A stretch of DNA of 64,000 nt, taken from JAAYZM01 sp964510785. GTDB taxonomy: Bacteria; Actinomycetota; Actinomycetes; Actinomycetales; Cellulomonadaceae. Under the pieces are notes generated by a model. The model had not been told where the DNA came from. It saw nothing but the letters and a program-made list of their open reading frames with translations, and made no database searches. This document shows positions 26,250 to 35,546 of the stretch, piece by piece; positions within the stretch are counted from its first letter, which is position 1; the number at the start of each line of letters is the position of its first letter. The DNA is taken from positions 84,246-148,245 of the forward strand of contig CAZECM010000001.1 in the NCBI GenBank assembly GCA_964510785.1. The letters run 5' to 3'. Made by a program: the position numbers and the translations under genes.

Positions 26250-27649
26250 GCGACGAGATCGTCTTTGCACGGGAGTTCGGCAAGTTCGTCACGGAGTGGG
26301 ACTACGAGCGCTTCCCCACCGACGTGGTGGAGCAGACCAAGCTGTCCATCCTCGACACGATCGGGGTGACGGTGCGCGGCAGCGTCCAGGCGAGCACCGC
26401 CATCGTCCGTGACATCTCGGTCGAGATGGGCGGAAAGGAGGAGTCCACGCTGCTGGGTACGGGCGAGAAGGTGCCGTCGCTGAGCGCCGCGTTCGTCAAC
26501 GGCACGTCGGCCCACTCGCTCGAGCTGGACGACCACATCAGCCACAAGCGCTCGCTCGGCCACCCCGGTGTGGTGAGCCTGCCGGCCGCCCTTGCGCTCG
26601 GCGAGGCCGTCGGGGCCTCGGGCAAGGACTTCATCGCCGCGTACATCCACGGCTACGAGGTCACGAGCCGGCTCAACGACGTCGTTCCCACGGGCTTCGA
26701 CAACTTCACGCGCGGCTTCCACGGCACGGCCATCACGGGGACCTTCGGCGCCGCGGCGCTCTCCGGCAAGCTGCTCGGTTCGGACGTGGACCAGATCGCC
26801 TCGGCGATCGGGATCTGCGGCACCATGACGTCCGGCTCGTTCGAGTACAACAAGTCCGGCGCGTGGACGAAGCGACTGCACGCGGGCCACTCGAGCCGCA
26901 ACGGACTGATGGCCGCTCTGATGGCCCACCGCGGCTACACGGGCCCGCACACCGCGATCGAGGGCCGGCACGGCTTCCTCAACTCCTACTTCGGGCCGGG
27001 CAACTACGACTCGGACCTCATCCTCAAGGATCTCGGCGAGGACTGGGTCTCGCGCCACATCATGTACAAGCCCTTCTCGTGCTCGGGCGTGCTCCACTCG
27101 CCCATCACGTCCACCAAGAAGGTCATGACCGAGAACGGCATCGACTACCGCGACATCGAGCGCATCGTGGTCCACACGAGCTCGACCATCGTTACCGAGA
27201 TGACCAACCCGCGCGAGCGGCGCATCGCCCCGCAGACCACGGTGGACGCGCAGTTCTCCCTGCCTTACGCGGTGGCGGTCATGGCGGTGCGTGGCAAGGC
27301 TCTGCTGAACGAGTTCAACGAGGAGACGATCGCGGACCCCGAGGTGCGCAAGGTCGCCGCGCTCGTCGAGTTCTACGTGGACCCCGAGATCGAGAAGGTC
27401 TGGCCCACCGAGGAGCCCTCCACGGTGCGCGTCTTCCTCAAGGACGGCCGCGAGCTCTCGGCGAGCGTGCCCGGTCCCAAGGGCGGCCTCGAGGTGCCGA
27501 TGAGCGCCCAGGAGCTCGAGGAGAAGTTCGTCGACCTCGTGTCCCCGGTGCTCGGCGAGTCGCGGGCCTCGGACGTCATCCAGGCGGTCGCCTCGCTCGA
27601 GGACTTCGACGACGTGCGCGACCTCGCCCCACTGCTCGTCACATCGTGA
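26246..27649 (+). CDS. MmgE/PrpD family protein
   Basis: A 467-residue protein of the 2-methylcitrate dehydratase (PrpD), MmgE and cis-aconitate decarboxylase family. Family segments include SLELDDHISHKRSLGHPGV and FTRGFHGTAITGTFGAAAL. These enzymes dehydrate, isomerise or decarboxylate tricarboxylic acids without iron-sulfur clusters. The length matches PrpD (about 480). It overlaps its HD neighbour by four bases and the next paralogue by GTGA. Two non-identical family members in a row suggest successive steps or a heteromeric enzyme acting on one hydroxy- or unsaturated tricarboxylate. The exact reaction cannot be read. Confidence 0.85.
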   Translation: MSDEIVFAREFGKFVTEWDYERFPTDVVEQTKLSILDTIGVTVRGSVQASTAIVRDISVEMGGKEESTLLGTGEKVPSLSAAFVNGTSAHSLELDDHISHKRSLGHPGVVSLPAALALGEAVGASGKDFIAAYIHGYEVTSRLNDVVPTGFDNFTRGFHGTAITGTFGAAALSGKLLGSDVDQIASAIGICGTMTSGSFEYNKSGAWTKRLHAGHSSRNGLMAALMAHRGYTGPHTAIEGRHGFLNSYFGPGNYDSDLILKDLGEDWVSRHIMYKPFSCSGVLHSPITSTKKVMTENGIDYRDIERIVVHTSSTIVTEMTNPRERRIAPQTTVDAQFSLPYAVAVMAVRGKALLNEFNEETIADPEVRKVAALVEFYVDPEIEKVWPTEEPSTVRVFLKDGRELSASVPGPKGGLEVPMSAQELEEKFVDLVSPVLGESRASDVIQAVASLEDFDDVRDLAPLLVTS

Positions 27650-29025
27650 GCGGGGTCGAGGCGGTGACGACGCCGCGACCGCTCGTGGAGCAGGTGGCCG
27701 ATCTCGTCTGGGACGCACGCGAGCGCGGGCACGCGCCGCAGGTGCGGGCACGCGCCGCCGCGTGTACGGCGCATGCCCTGCACTGCGCGGTCGCCGGACG
27801 TGAGCTGCCCTGGAGCCTCATCGCCACGGGGCTGAGCGAGCACGTCGGCGCCGGCCCGGCCACGGGTTGGGCAGACGGACGCAGACTGCCCGTGGAGGAG
27901 GCGGCGTTCGTCAACGCCGCCCTCGCGCAGAGCACCCTCGCCGAGGACATGCACGCGCCGAGCCTGAGCCATCCGGGCTCGGTGGTCGTCTCCGCGGCGC
28001 TCGCCGTCGGCGAGCAGGTTGGGGCCGACGGCGCAGCGCTCCGCGACGCCGTCGTCGCGGGCTACGACGTGATGTGCGTCCTGGGGAGCCAGCTCAAGAC
28101 GAAGCACTTCACAGCCCGCGGGTTCCGGCCGAGCGGCGTGTTCGGTCCGCTCGGCGCCGCGACGGCGGCCGCGCTGCTCCTGGACCTCGACCGCGCCGGG
28201 CTCGCCGCGGCCATCGGCATCGCGGCGAGCACGTCCGGTGGGCTGCGGGAGTGGGCGAACGCTGGCAGCACCGACGTCTTCTTCCACAACGCCTTCGCCG
28301 CTCGCAACGGGGTGCGCGCCGCGGAGCTCGCGGCGGCGGGCGTCTCGGGTCCGAGCAGCGTTCTCGAGGGAGCCGCCGGGCTCTCCCAGGCCTTCGCGGG
28401 GGATCCCGCCGCGACTGCGGGACTCGCTGACAGGTGGAGGTCCGGGAGCGGCGTGCTCGAGGTGTACTTCAAGCGACACCCGGCGTGCGGCGCCGTGCAG
28501 TCGGTGATCACGCTCGTCGGCGAGCTCGCGCAGACTCACCGCTTCGAGCTGGCCGATGTCGAGTCCGCGACGGTGCGCACCCACGCGCACGGCACGACGA
28601 ACCCCGGCTGCGACCACGCCGGGCCCTGGGGCTCGGTGACCCAGGCGCAGATGAGCAACCAGATGGCGTTCGTGCTCGCGGTGGCGACCGGTGGCCATCC
28701 CACGGTCTCGGACTACCGGCGCCACGACGACCCCCAGATCCGCGATGCGGCAGGGCTCGTGAGCGTCGTGGAGGACCCGTGGTGCACGGAGGTGTACCCC
28801 GCGGAGAGCCGGGCGCGCGTCGAGATCGCCCTGCGGGACGGCCGGCACATCGCCAGCGAGCTCACCGGCGGGGCGGAGCTCACGGACGAGGACGTGTACG
28901 TCACGGCCGAGCAGACCTTCGCCGACGCGTACGGGGCCGCGCGGGCCGCACAGCTGGTGCGCGGGTTCCGCGACCTCGACGAGGTCGCACGCATCTCGGA
29001 CCTCACGGCACTGATGCGGTCATGA
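27646..29025 (+). CDS. Second MmgE/PrpD family protein
   Basis: A 459-residue paralogue of the preceding gene. Family regions include LAEDMHAPSLSHPGSVVVSA, GVFGPLGAATAAALLLDLDR and YFKRHPACGAVQSVITLV. The N-terminal part is less similar to PrpD than in the first copy, and the HxPACG cysteine may be functional. The GTG at 27646 shares the GTGA overlap with the stop of the first copy, so both proteins are made together. A gene fusion or a simple duplicate is excluded by the differing lengths and motifs. It acts in the cytoplasm on a carboxylate. The paired arrangement is the most informative feature for the pathway. Confidence 0.83.
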   Translation: MSGVEAVTTPRPLVEQVADLVWDARERGHAPQVRARAAACTAHALHCAVAGRELPWSLIATGLSEHVGAGPATGWADGRRLPVEEAAFVNAALAQSTLAEDMHAPSLSHPGSVVVSAALAVGEQVGADGAALRDAVVAGYDVMCVLGSQLKTKHFTARGFRPSGVFGPLGAATAAALLLDLDRAGLAAAIGIAASTSGGLREWANAGSTDVFFHNAFAARNGVRAAELAAAGVSGPSSVLEGAAGLSQAFAGDPAATAGLADRWRSGSGVLEVYFKRHPACGAVQSVITLVGELAQTHRFELADVESATVRTHAHGTTNPGCDHAGPWGSVTQAQMSNQMAFVLAVATGGHPTVSDYRRHDDPQIRDAAGLVSVVEDPWCTEVYPAESRARVEIALRDGRHIASELTGGAELTDEDVYVTAEQTFADAYGAARAAQLVRGFRDLDEVARISDLTALMRS

Positions 29026-29071
29026 GCACCACTCGGCTCGACCCGGAACGACGGTTGGAGAGATCAGCGTG

Positions 29072-29926
29072 ATGAGAGCAAAGCTTCGCGAGCGGCTGGA
29101 CGGCGACGAGCTCATCGTCCTCCCCGGCGCTGCCAACGCCTTGGGTGCGCGCATCATCGAGGACGTGGGCTTCGACGCGGCGTACGTGACGGGAGCCGGG
29201 GTCGCCAACACCTTCCTCGGCGCCCCGGATCTCGCGCTGCTGAGCTTGACGCAGATGGCCGACCACGTCGCCGCGATGTCCGCCGCGGTGAGTATCCCGC
29301 TCGTGGTCGACGCCGACACGGGTTACGGCAACGCCGTCAACGTCCGTCACACGGTGCGCACCCTGGAGCGTGCGGGTGCGAGTGCGATCCAGCTCGAGGA
29401 CCAGACGTTCCCGAAGCGCTGCGGCCACTTCGACGGCAAGGACGTCATCGAGAGTCACGAGATGGTGCAGAAGATCCGCGCCGCCGTCGAGGCCCGCGAG
29501 GATCCGGACCTGCTGCTGATCGCCCGGACCGACGCCCGCGCCGTCCACGGCATCGAAGAGGCGTGCCGGCGGGCCAACCTCTACCGGGACGCAGGCGCCG
29601 ACGTGCTCTTCGTGGAGGCCCCGTTGGACGAGCGCGAGATCGAGTACGTGGCGCGCCACGTCGAGGGGCGCAAGATGATCAACTACGTCGAGGGTGGCAG
29701 CACGCCGGCGCTCCCGCACGAGCGGCTCGCGGATCTGGGCTTCAGTGTCGCGCTCTACGCGAACCTCGCCCTCCTTGCGGGCGTGGGGGCGATGCAGCGC
29801 GTGCTGGCTGAGCTGCTCAAGACGGGAGCCACGGCGGAGTCGGGCGCACAGAACGCGAGCTGGGACGAGCGGCAGCGGCTCGTAGGAACCCCCGAGTACA
29901 TGGCGCTGTCGGAGCGCTACGCGTGA
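29072..29926 (+). CDS. Isocitrate lyase/PEP mutase family lyase
   Basis: A 284-residue barrel enzyme of the ICL/PEPM superfamily. Metal-binding Asp residues 80 and 82 lie in VVDADTGYGN, and the catalytic signature PKRCGH (Cys117) identifies a C-C lyase such as methylisocitrate lyase, 2,3-dimethylmalate lyase or oxaloacetate hydrolase rather than PEP mutase. The pathway probably ends by cleaving an acid to pyruvate or glyoxylate plus a shorter acid. The ATG at 29072 is chosen over GTG at 29069; TGGAGAG precedes both. The stop overlaps the PrpF gene as GTGA. The adjacent PrpD/PrpF-like genes favour a methylcitrate-like logic. Confidence 0.85.
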   Translation: MRAKLRERLDGDELIVLPGAANALGARIIEDVGFDAAYVTGAGVANTFLGAPDLALLSLTQMADHVAAMSAAVSIPLVVDADTGYGNAVNVRHTVRTLERAGASAIQLEDQTFPKRCGHFDGKDVIESHEMVQKIRAAVEAREDPDLLLIARTDARAVHGIEEACRRANLYRDAGADVLFVEAPLDEREIEYVARHVEGRKMINYVEGGSTPALPHERLADLGFSVALYANLALLAGVGAMQRVLAELLKTGATAESGAQNASWDERQRLVGTPEYMALSERYA

Positions 29927-31044
29927 CACGGCGCGCAGGCGGGCAGCGCGCCGTTCGTGCCGTCCTCATGCGGGGCGGCACGAGCAAGGGCCTGTTCTTC
30001 CACGACGCGGACCTCCCCTCTGAGGGGCCGGACCGCGACCGCCTGCTCGTCCGAGCTCTCGGCAGCCCGCACGCCCTCCAGCTCGACGGGCTGGGCGGCG
30101 GCACGTCGAGCACCAGCAAGGCCATGGTGGTGCACCGCCCGACGGCGAGCGGAGAGATCCCCTACGCGTTCGGCCAAGTCGCGATCGACTCGGCGCGCAT
30201 CGACTGGTCGGGCAACTGCGGCAACCTCACCACTGCCGTCGCCGCGTTCTGCGTCGACGAGGGGCTCGCGCCGTCGGACGGGTCCGTCGTCGTCGTGCGG
30301 CTCCGGAACGTCGGCACGGGCGTCGCGGTCGAGGCCCACGTGGAGGTGGCCGACGGCGTGTCCCGGGCCGACGGCGACTTCCTGACGCCCGGGGTGCCGT
30401 TCGCGGGTTCGCCGATCCGCACCCTGTACCTGGAACCCTGCGGCGGGGTGCTCGGGTCTGCGTTCCCCACCGGTGCGCTCCGGGAGGAGCTCACGGTCCC
30501 GGGCGGCACGGTGGAGGTGTCGATCCTCGACATCACCCACCCCCTCGTGGTGGTACGCGCCAGGGACGTCGGCGTGGACGTCATGACGCCGCCGGACGAG
30601 CTCAACGCGGACGCCGGTCTGCTCGCGCGGCTCGAGGAGCTGCGGGCTGCGGCGAGCGTGCGCGTCGGAGCCGCCGCAGACGTGGCCTCGGCCAAGAACA
30701 CCAGCCCGATCGTGCCGCGCCTCGCGCTCGTTGAGGCACCCGTGCTGCCGAACGACGACCTGCAGGTGCTCGGGGTGTCGATGGGCCGCGTGCACCGCGG
30801 CCTCATGATGACGGCGGCGCTCGCGCTCGGTGGCGCCGCTGAGCTGGGTGGCACCATCGTCGACACCGTGCGCCGCGGCAGACCCGGTGACGGCGGGCTG
30901 CGGATCTGCACCCCCATGGGAAGCGTCGACGTCCTGGCGGAGCTGGCCGACGGCGGCCTGCGGGCGGTGGGTGTGACGCGCACGGCGCGGCGCCTCATGG
31001 CGGGCGAGGTGTACGTGCCCGACGGCGGAGGACGACGTGACTGA
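29923..31044 (+). CDS. PrpF-family double-bond isomerase
   Basis: A 373-residue PrpF-like protein. MRGGTSKGLFF near the N-terminus, GGGTSSTSKAMVV and SGNCGNLTTAVAAF (with the catalytic Cys) are hallmark segments. Relatives include aconitate isomerase, methylitaconate isomerase and oxalomesaconate tautomerase; they move a double bond in an unsaturated tri- or dicarboxylic acid. That reaction would connect the PrpD-type dehydratases with the lyase. Both ends overlap its neighbours (GTGA upstream, 8 bases downstream). No clue in the sequence fixes the substrate. Confidence 0.85.
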   Translation: MTRRAGGQRAVRAVLMRGGTSKGLFFHDADLPSEGPDRDRLLVRALGSPHALQLDGLGGGTSSTSKAMVVHRPTASGEIPYAFGQVAIDSARIDWSGNCGNLTTAVAAFCVDEGLAPSDGSVVVVRLRNVGTGVAVEAHVEVADGVSRADGDFLTPGVPFAGSPIRTLYLEPCGGVLGSAFPTGALREELTVPGGTVEVSILDITHPLVVVRARDVGVDVMTPPDELNADAGLLARLEELRAAASVRVGAAADVASAKNTSPIVPRLALVEAPVLPNDDLQVLGVSMGRVHRGLMMTAALALGGAAELGGTIVDTVRRGRPGDGGLRICTPMGSVDVLAELADGGLRAVGVTRTARRLMAGEVYVPDGGGRRD

Positions 31045-31963
31045 TCTCTCGGGCACCGGACTCGGCGCGGTGCGTCCCGGACTCGGTCCGGTGGGCATCT
31101 GGACGCGTGGGCTCGACTCGCTCACCGTCTCGCAGGCGCAGGACGTGGCCGCGCAGGTCGAAGCCCTGGGCTACGGCGCGCTGTGGTTCGGCGAGACCAC
31201 CGGACGCGAGCCGTTCGTCGCGGCCTCGCTCCTGCTCGCTGCGACGTCCCGCATCATTGTCGCTACGGGGATCGCCAACATCTGGGGCCGCGACCCGCTC
31301 GCGGCCGGGGCAGCTGCGCGCACGCTCGACGCGGCGTCCGGCTCGCGCTTCGTGCTCGGGCTGGGCGTGAGCCACTCGCGGCTCGTGCGGGAACGGCGCG
31401 GCGGCACGTACGAGCGCCCGCTCGCCGCCATGTCCGGTTACCTCGAGCGGCTCGCCGACGCAGCGTACGACGTCGTCGACGATCCCGGGCCGCCGCGCAC
31501 CCTCATCGCCGCCCTCGGACCCAAGATGCTCGAGGTCGCCCGAGACAAGGCGGACGGGGCGCACCCCTACCTCTCGAGCGTGGAGCATGTGCGCTCGGCT
31601 CGTTCCATCCTGGGTGAGGACCGGATGCTCGCGGTCGAGCTTCCGGTGGTGCTCGGTGGAGCCGCAGAGGACCGGGCTCGTCGCGCCCGACGGCACCTGG
31701 GCTACTACCTCGCGCTGCCCAACTACGTGGCGCACTTCCGGCGGCTCGGGTTCGACGACGACGACTTCCGCAACGGCGGCAGCCCGCGGCTCGTGGAGGC
31801 ACTCTTCGCCTCCGGTTCCGTGGACGACGTGCTCGCACGGGTGAGTGCCTACCGCGCCGCAGGGGCGAACCACGTGTGCCTCCAGGTGATCGGCGACGAA
31901 CGCAGCTACGTCGCGCTGCCCGAGTGGGAGTGGCTCGCGCCAGTCGTCGATGCGGCGGGTTGA
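31037..31963 (+). CDS. LLM class F420-dependent oxidoreductase
   Basis: A 308-residue luciferase-like barrel, probably F420-dependent, with GPVGIWTRGLDSL at the N-terminus, WFGETTGREPFVAASLLLAA (substrate and cofactor loop) and GSRFVLGLGVSHS. Actinobacterial relatives oxidise alcohols or reduce small unsaturated compounds. In this cluster it could oxidise a hydroxy acid or reduce an unsaturated product. A GTG start overlaps the PrpF stop by 8 bases, and the 3' end overlaps the MFS gene by 14 bases. The reaction is unknown. Confidence 0.8.
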   Translation: MTDLSGTGLGAVRPGLGPVGIWTRGLDSLTVSQAQDVAAQVEALGYGALWFGETTGREPFVAASLLLAATSRIIVATGIANIWGRDPLAAGAAARTLDAASGSRFVLGLGVSHSRLVRERRGGTYERPLAAMSGYLERLADAAYDVVDDPGPPRTLIAALGPKMLEVARDKADGAHPYLSSVEHVRSARSILGEDRMLAVELPVVLGGAAEDRARRARRHLGYYLALPNYVAHFRRLGFDDDDFRNGGSPRLVEALFASGSVDDVLARVSAYRAAGANHVCLQVIGDERSYVALPEWEWLAPVVDAAG

Positions 31964-33257
31964 GCCGACCCACGCGTCGTGGCTGTGGCGGCTGCTGGTC
32001 TGCATCACCCTCGCGCACACCGGCCTCGGCCTCGCGCGCCCGGTGCTCACCTACCGCGTGCTCGACTTCGAGGGAACCGCTGTCGACATCGGCGTGCTGA
32101 CGGCCGCTCATGCGGCGGTCCCCGTGCTCGTTGCACTCTGGCTCGGCCGCAGGATCGACCGACTGCGACGTGTAGAGCTCGTCGTCGCCAGCGGCGCCGT
32201 GGGGCTCGCGTCGGCGTGCATCGGTGCCGCGCTCGCCCCCGGAGTGCCGGGCCTCGTCCTGGCGAGCGCCGGGCTCGGCACCGCGAACCTGGCGCTGCTC
32301 GTGGCCGCCCAGGCGAGCGTGGCCCACCGCTCCGGCCCCGGGACGCTCGACCGGGACTTCGGCTGGTTCTCGGCGTGCTCCGCGCTGGGTCAGGGGCTGG
32401 GCCCGGCGATCGGAGGCTGGGTGCTCACCGTGGCCGGGGAGTCGCCTGGCCACGGGGCGGCGCCCGCGCTGGTCCTGGCCGCGGTGATCTGCGTAGGCGC
32501 TGCGGTGCCGATGGTCCGGTTCCCGGCGGCAAGTTCTGCCGGGCTTCACGGTTCGGGGCCTGACGACCCAGCGCGTCCGGGCTCCGTGCCTCTTGGGCGT
32601 GCGGCCACTCGGCCCGCTGAGGTCGAGGACGCCGAGCCGGGGTCGACCGAGCCGGAGCCCGCCGTCGTCGGCCCTCCCGGACTCGTCGCGCTCCTGGGGC
32701 GGCCTGGCATCCGCTCGGCGCTCGTGGTGAGCACGCTGCTGCTGTGCGCCGTCGACCTGCTCACCGCGTACCTGCCGCTGCTCGCCGAGCAGCGCGGGAT
32801 CGGACCGGCCGCCGTCGGCATGCTGCTCGCGGTCCGCGGCTTCTCGTCGATGGCGTCGCGGTTCCTGCTCGGCACGCTGAGCCGGCGGGCCAGCCGCGAG
32901 CGCCTCGTCACGGTCAGCGCCCTCGGTGCCGGCCTGTGCCTGGGCCTGACCGGCGTGGTGCCGTCCGTTGTCATGCTCGCCGGCCTCATGGTGGTTGGCG
33001 GTTTCCTGCTAGGGATCGGGCAACCCTTGACGATGGCGCTGGTCGTGTCGATCGCCCCCGCGAGCATGCGGGCCTCGGCCCTTGCGCTCCGGCTCGTCGG
33101 CAACCGCACAGGTCAGCTGGCGATTCCACTGCTCGCCGGCGGGGCGGCGAGCCGTTGGGGCGTGGGTGCCTTGTTCATCGGCCAGGCAGTGCTCATGGTC
33201 GCGTCGGGGGCGTGGAACGGTGCGCGCCCCAGGGCTGTGGCGGGGCCCCATGACTGA
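31950..33257 (+). CDS. MFS transporter, end of catabolic cluster
   Basis: A 435-residue transporter with about eleven to twelve membrane segments. The loop 2-3 motif is LGRRIDRLRRVELV, a basic and Pro/Glu-rich central loop spans about residues 190-245, and RGFSSMASRFLLGTLSRR lies in the second half. The frame overlaps the LLM gene by 14 bases, so it is part of the same operon. It may export a toxic intermediate or import a second substrate. It is a different subfamily from the divergent MFS gene at 21072-22367. Nothing indicates the ligand. Transcription probably ends in the 110 bases that follow, where no hairpin is obvious. Confidence 0.83.
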   Translation: MRRVEPTHASWLWRLLVCITLAHTGLGLARPVLTYRVLDFEGTAVDIGVLTAAHAAVPVLVALWLGRRIDRLRRVELVVASGAVGLASACIGAALAPGVPGLVLASAGLGTANLALLVAAQASVAHRSGPGTLDRDFGWFSACSALGQGLGPAIGGWVLTVAGESPGHGAAPALVLAAVICVGAAVPMVRFPAASSAGLHGSGPDDPARPGSVPLGRAATRPAEVEDAEPGSTEPEPAVVGPPGLVALLGRPGIRSALVVSTLLLCAVDLLTAYLPLLAEQRGIGPAAVGMLLAVRGFSSMASRFLLGTLSRRASRERLVTVSALGAGLCLGLTGVVPSVVMLAGLMVVGGFLLGIGQPLTMALVVSIAPASMRASALALRLVGNRTGQLAIPLLAGGAASRWGVGALFIGQAVLMVASGAWNGARPRAVAGPHD

Positions 33258-33367
33258 TCTCCCGGTTCGTGTGCGCACCGTCCGAACCGGGCGTGCACGC
33301 TCACCACCGCCGAGGGCACCCCATGGACCTTCAGTTGAAAGTGCAGCAATCTAGCGAGGAGATCAAG

Positions 33368-34162
33368 ATGGACTACGGATTCACGGACAGAGTGGGGTTG
33401 GTCACCGGAAGTAGCGTCGGGATCGGAAGAGGCATCGCCGAGCTTCTCGGTAGCGAGGGCCTCCAGCTGGCCCTCGTCGCACGGCGGCAAGAACTGCTCG
33501 AGGAAGTCTCGGCGACGATCCAGGAGGCCGGGGGCAAGGCGCCACTACTCCTCCCCTACGACCTCACCGATCCGGAGACCCCGGCTCGGATCCGAGATGC
33601 CGTCCTCGAGCGGTTCGGTCGGCTCGACATCCTGGTCCACAACGCAGGGAAGTCGAACTACTGGTTCCGAAAGCCGATCAAGGCGCCGGACGAGTGGGGG
33701 AATCCTTTCGACATTCCCGAAGAGACCTGGGATGCGTCCTTCGCCATCAACTTCACGCCGATCCGGAGGATCACGGATGCGTTCCTGCCTGCAATGATCG
33801 AGAGCAACTACGGGAGGATCGTCTTGATCAGTGGCAAGTGGGAGCCCGATCACATGAGCGTGGGCCTCGCTGCCAAGGCGGCAGCAGCCGTCTGGGCCAA
33901 GGGGATCTCGCGTGAGATCGCGAAGTACGGGATCACGATCAACGTCGTTCCGGTGGGGCGCGTCAACAGCGAGCAGCTGCTCGACAAGATTCTCCCGACA
34001 GAAGAGGCCCGAGCTCAGGTGATCAAGACCATTCCCGCTCAACGGCTCGGAGATGCTGTCGATGTCGCGAGTACTGTCGCCTTCCTCGTCTCCGAGGGAA
34101 GCGGCTACATCACTGGTCAGAACCTCTCCGTCGATGGCGGCTTGAGCAAGTTCGCCTTCTAG
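33368..34162 (+). CDS. Atypical short-chain dehydrogenase/reductase
   Basis: A 264-residue Rossmann protein. TGSSVGIGRG (residues 13-22) binds the cofactor, LVHNAGKSNYW is the second motif, and VNVV-like INVVPVGRVN and YITGQNLSVDGG end the fold. The usual YxxxK is missing: the sequence near the active site is ISGKWEPDHMSVGLAAKAA, so the position of the catalytic Tyr is Gly while Lys remains. SDRs with this change are known and some are non-catalytic or use another acid. The gene begins with a good GAGGAG site about 110 bases after the MFS gene and is probably separate from the operon or its distal end. The substrate is unknown. Confidence 0.83.
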   Translation: MDYGFTDRVGLVTGSSVGIGRGIAELLGSEGLQLALVARRQELLEEVSATIQEAGGKAPLLLPYDLTDPETPARIRDAVLERFGRLDILVHNAGKSNYWFRKPIKAPDEWGNPFDIPEETWDASFAINFTPIRRITDAFLPAMIESNYGRIVLISGKWEPDHMSVGLAAKAAAAVWAKGISREIAKYGITINVVPVGRVNSEQLLDKILPTEEARAQVIKTIPAQRLGDAVDVASTVAFLVSEGSGYITGQNLSVDGGLSKFAF

Positions 34163-34292
34163 GTCGCGGGCACGTTGCGCCGACAGATGCTGGATCACCT
34201 GCGGCCTGCCGGAGTCCTGCGACGGGGAGTGCGAGGGAATCCAGCGGAACTCTACGAGCTGGCCCAGGGTCGAGGACCGGGCCAGGCGGGCG

Positions 34293-35537
34293 TCACGGAG
34301 CGAGCTCGGTCAGTGCGACGACGTTGACGCCGTCGGTGCGCCGGTAGGACGGACCGGTCGCAGTGATGACGGTCAAGGCGTCGGGTCGCACTCTCATGGA
34401 CCCGGCAACTCGGAGAAGCCCGTTCGCCGCTGCGTCAAGGACGTCGGGGTTCCCGCCGGTGAGCTTCACCTCGAATCCTGCCCATCGGCCGTCCCGGACG
34501 AGGACGACGTCGACCTCGGACGTCGCGTCTTGGTACGCGTAGGGCTGCCAGCCGTTCGCCTGGGCGTAGATCGAGAGGTCTCGGTATGCGAGCGACTCGA
34601 AGAGCTGCCCAAACGTCTCGGGATCCTCGACGAGCGCTGTTGGTGTCGCGCCGAGCGCGGCTGCGGCGAGCGCGGGGTCTGCGAGGTGACGCTTCGGGGA
34701 CTTCCTGGCGGGTGCGCTCGATCGGAGGTGTCCGCCCCAGGCGCGCTGCTCGTCCACGACCCACAGGCGGGTGAGCGCGTCGAGGTATGCCGTGAGCGTG
34801 CGGGGGTTGAGGGTCTCGCCGTCCGAGCTCACATCTCTGATCAGCGTGGTGTTCGTGACGTAGGTCGCGACTGACCGCGCGATTGCCCGCATGAGTGCCA
34901 TGAGCTTGACCGGGTCGCGACGCGGCTCACCCGGGAGGTCTGCCGCGGCCATGGCGCGCAGGTAGTCGTTGTTCGCGGCCAGGGCATCGGCCGTGCTCCG
35001 CCTGAGGTTCGAGGGCCAGCCACCTCGACACAGCGCGTCGGCGACGTCCAGCAGCGTTGCGTCGGACCCGCTGCTCGCAGGGGGAGCGCCGTCGAGCACG
35101 GACTGCAGGGAGACGTGTCCCGATGACCCGCCAGACTCGAACAGACTCATCGGTTGCATGCGGAGTCGGGCAACTCGCATGGCCCCGGTGTGACGGGTCG
35201 CATCGTCCGCCGGAGTGGCTGATCCGGTCAGGATGAATTGGCCGTCCTCCTGCCGCTGATCCACTTCCGCGCGCACGAGGTTCCACACATCGGGGACCAG
35301 CTGCCACTCATCGATCAAGCGAGGTGTCTCACCGGGGAGCAGGACCGACGCGTCGTTGAGCGCGGCCTGACGCAAGCGCGGGTTGGCGTCCAGACGAACG
35401 TGTGACTGGGCGTGCTGCAAGGCCGTCGATGTCTTGCCGCACGCCTTGGGCCCCTCGATCAGTACGGCGCCGGCCCTTCTGAGGGCAGCGGACACCTGGT
35501 CGTCAAGGATCCGTGGTAGATAGTTCGACTCACCCAT
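34293..35537 (-). CDS. DUF4143 AAA-type ATPase
   Basis: A 414-residue protein of the AAA_14/DUF4143 family. Walker A IEGPKACGKTSTA (residues 27-39), Walker B-like RLIDEWQL (73-80), sensor FILTGSATP and the C-terminal EVDVVLVRDGRWAGFEVKL (a PD-(D/E)XK-like element) are visible. Family members often occur in defence or mobile regions, with unproven roles as DNA-handling ATPases or toxin-like factors. It is oriented away from the island and preceded by a double palindrome (35547-35599), so it is probably auto-repressed. Codon use is less GC-extreme than in the flanks. Its exact function is unknown. Confidence 0.8.
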   Translation of the reverse strand: MGESNYLPRILDDQVSAALRRAGAVLIEGPKACGKTSTALQHAQSHVRLDANPRLRQAALNDASVLLPGETPRLIDEWQLVPDVWNLVRAEVDQRQEDGQFILTGSATPADDATRHTGAMRVARLRMQPMSLFESGGSSGHVSLQSVLDGAPPASSGSDATLLDVADALCRGGWPSNLRRSTADALAANNDYLRAMAAADLPGEPRRDPVKLMALMRAIARSVATYVTNTTLIRDVSSDGETLNPRTLTAYLDALTRLWVVDEQRAWGGHLRSSAPARKSPKRHLADPALAAAALGATPTALVEDPETFGQLFESLAYRDLSIYAQANGWQPYAYQDATSEVDVVLVRDGRWAGFEVKLTGGNPDVLDAAANGLLRVAGSMRVRPDALTVITATGPSYRRTDGVNVVALTELAP

Positions 35538-35546
35538 ACGCAGGAT

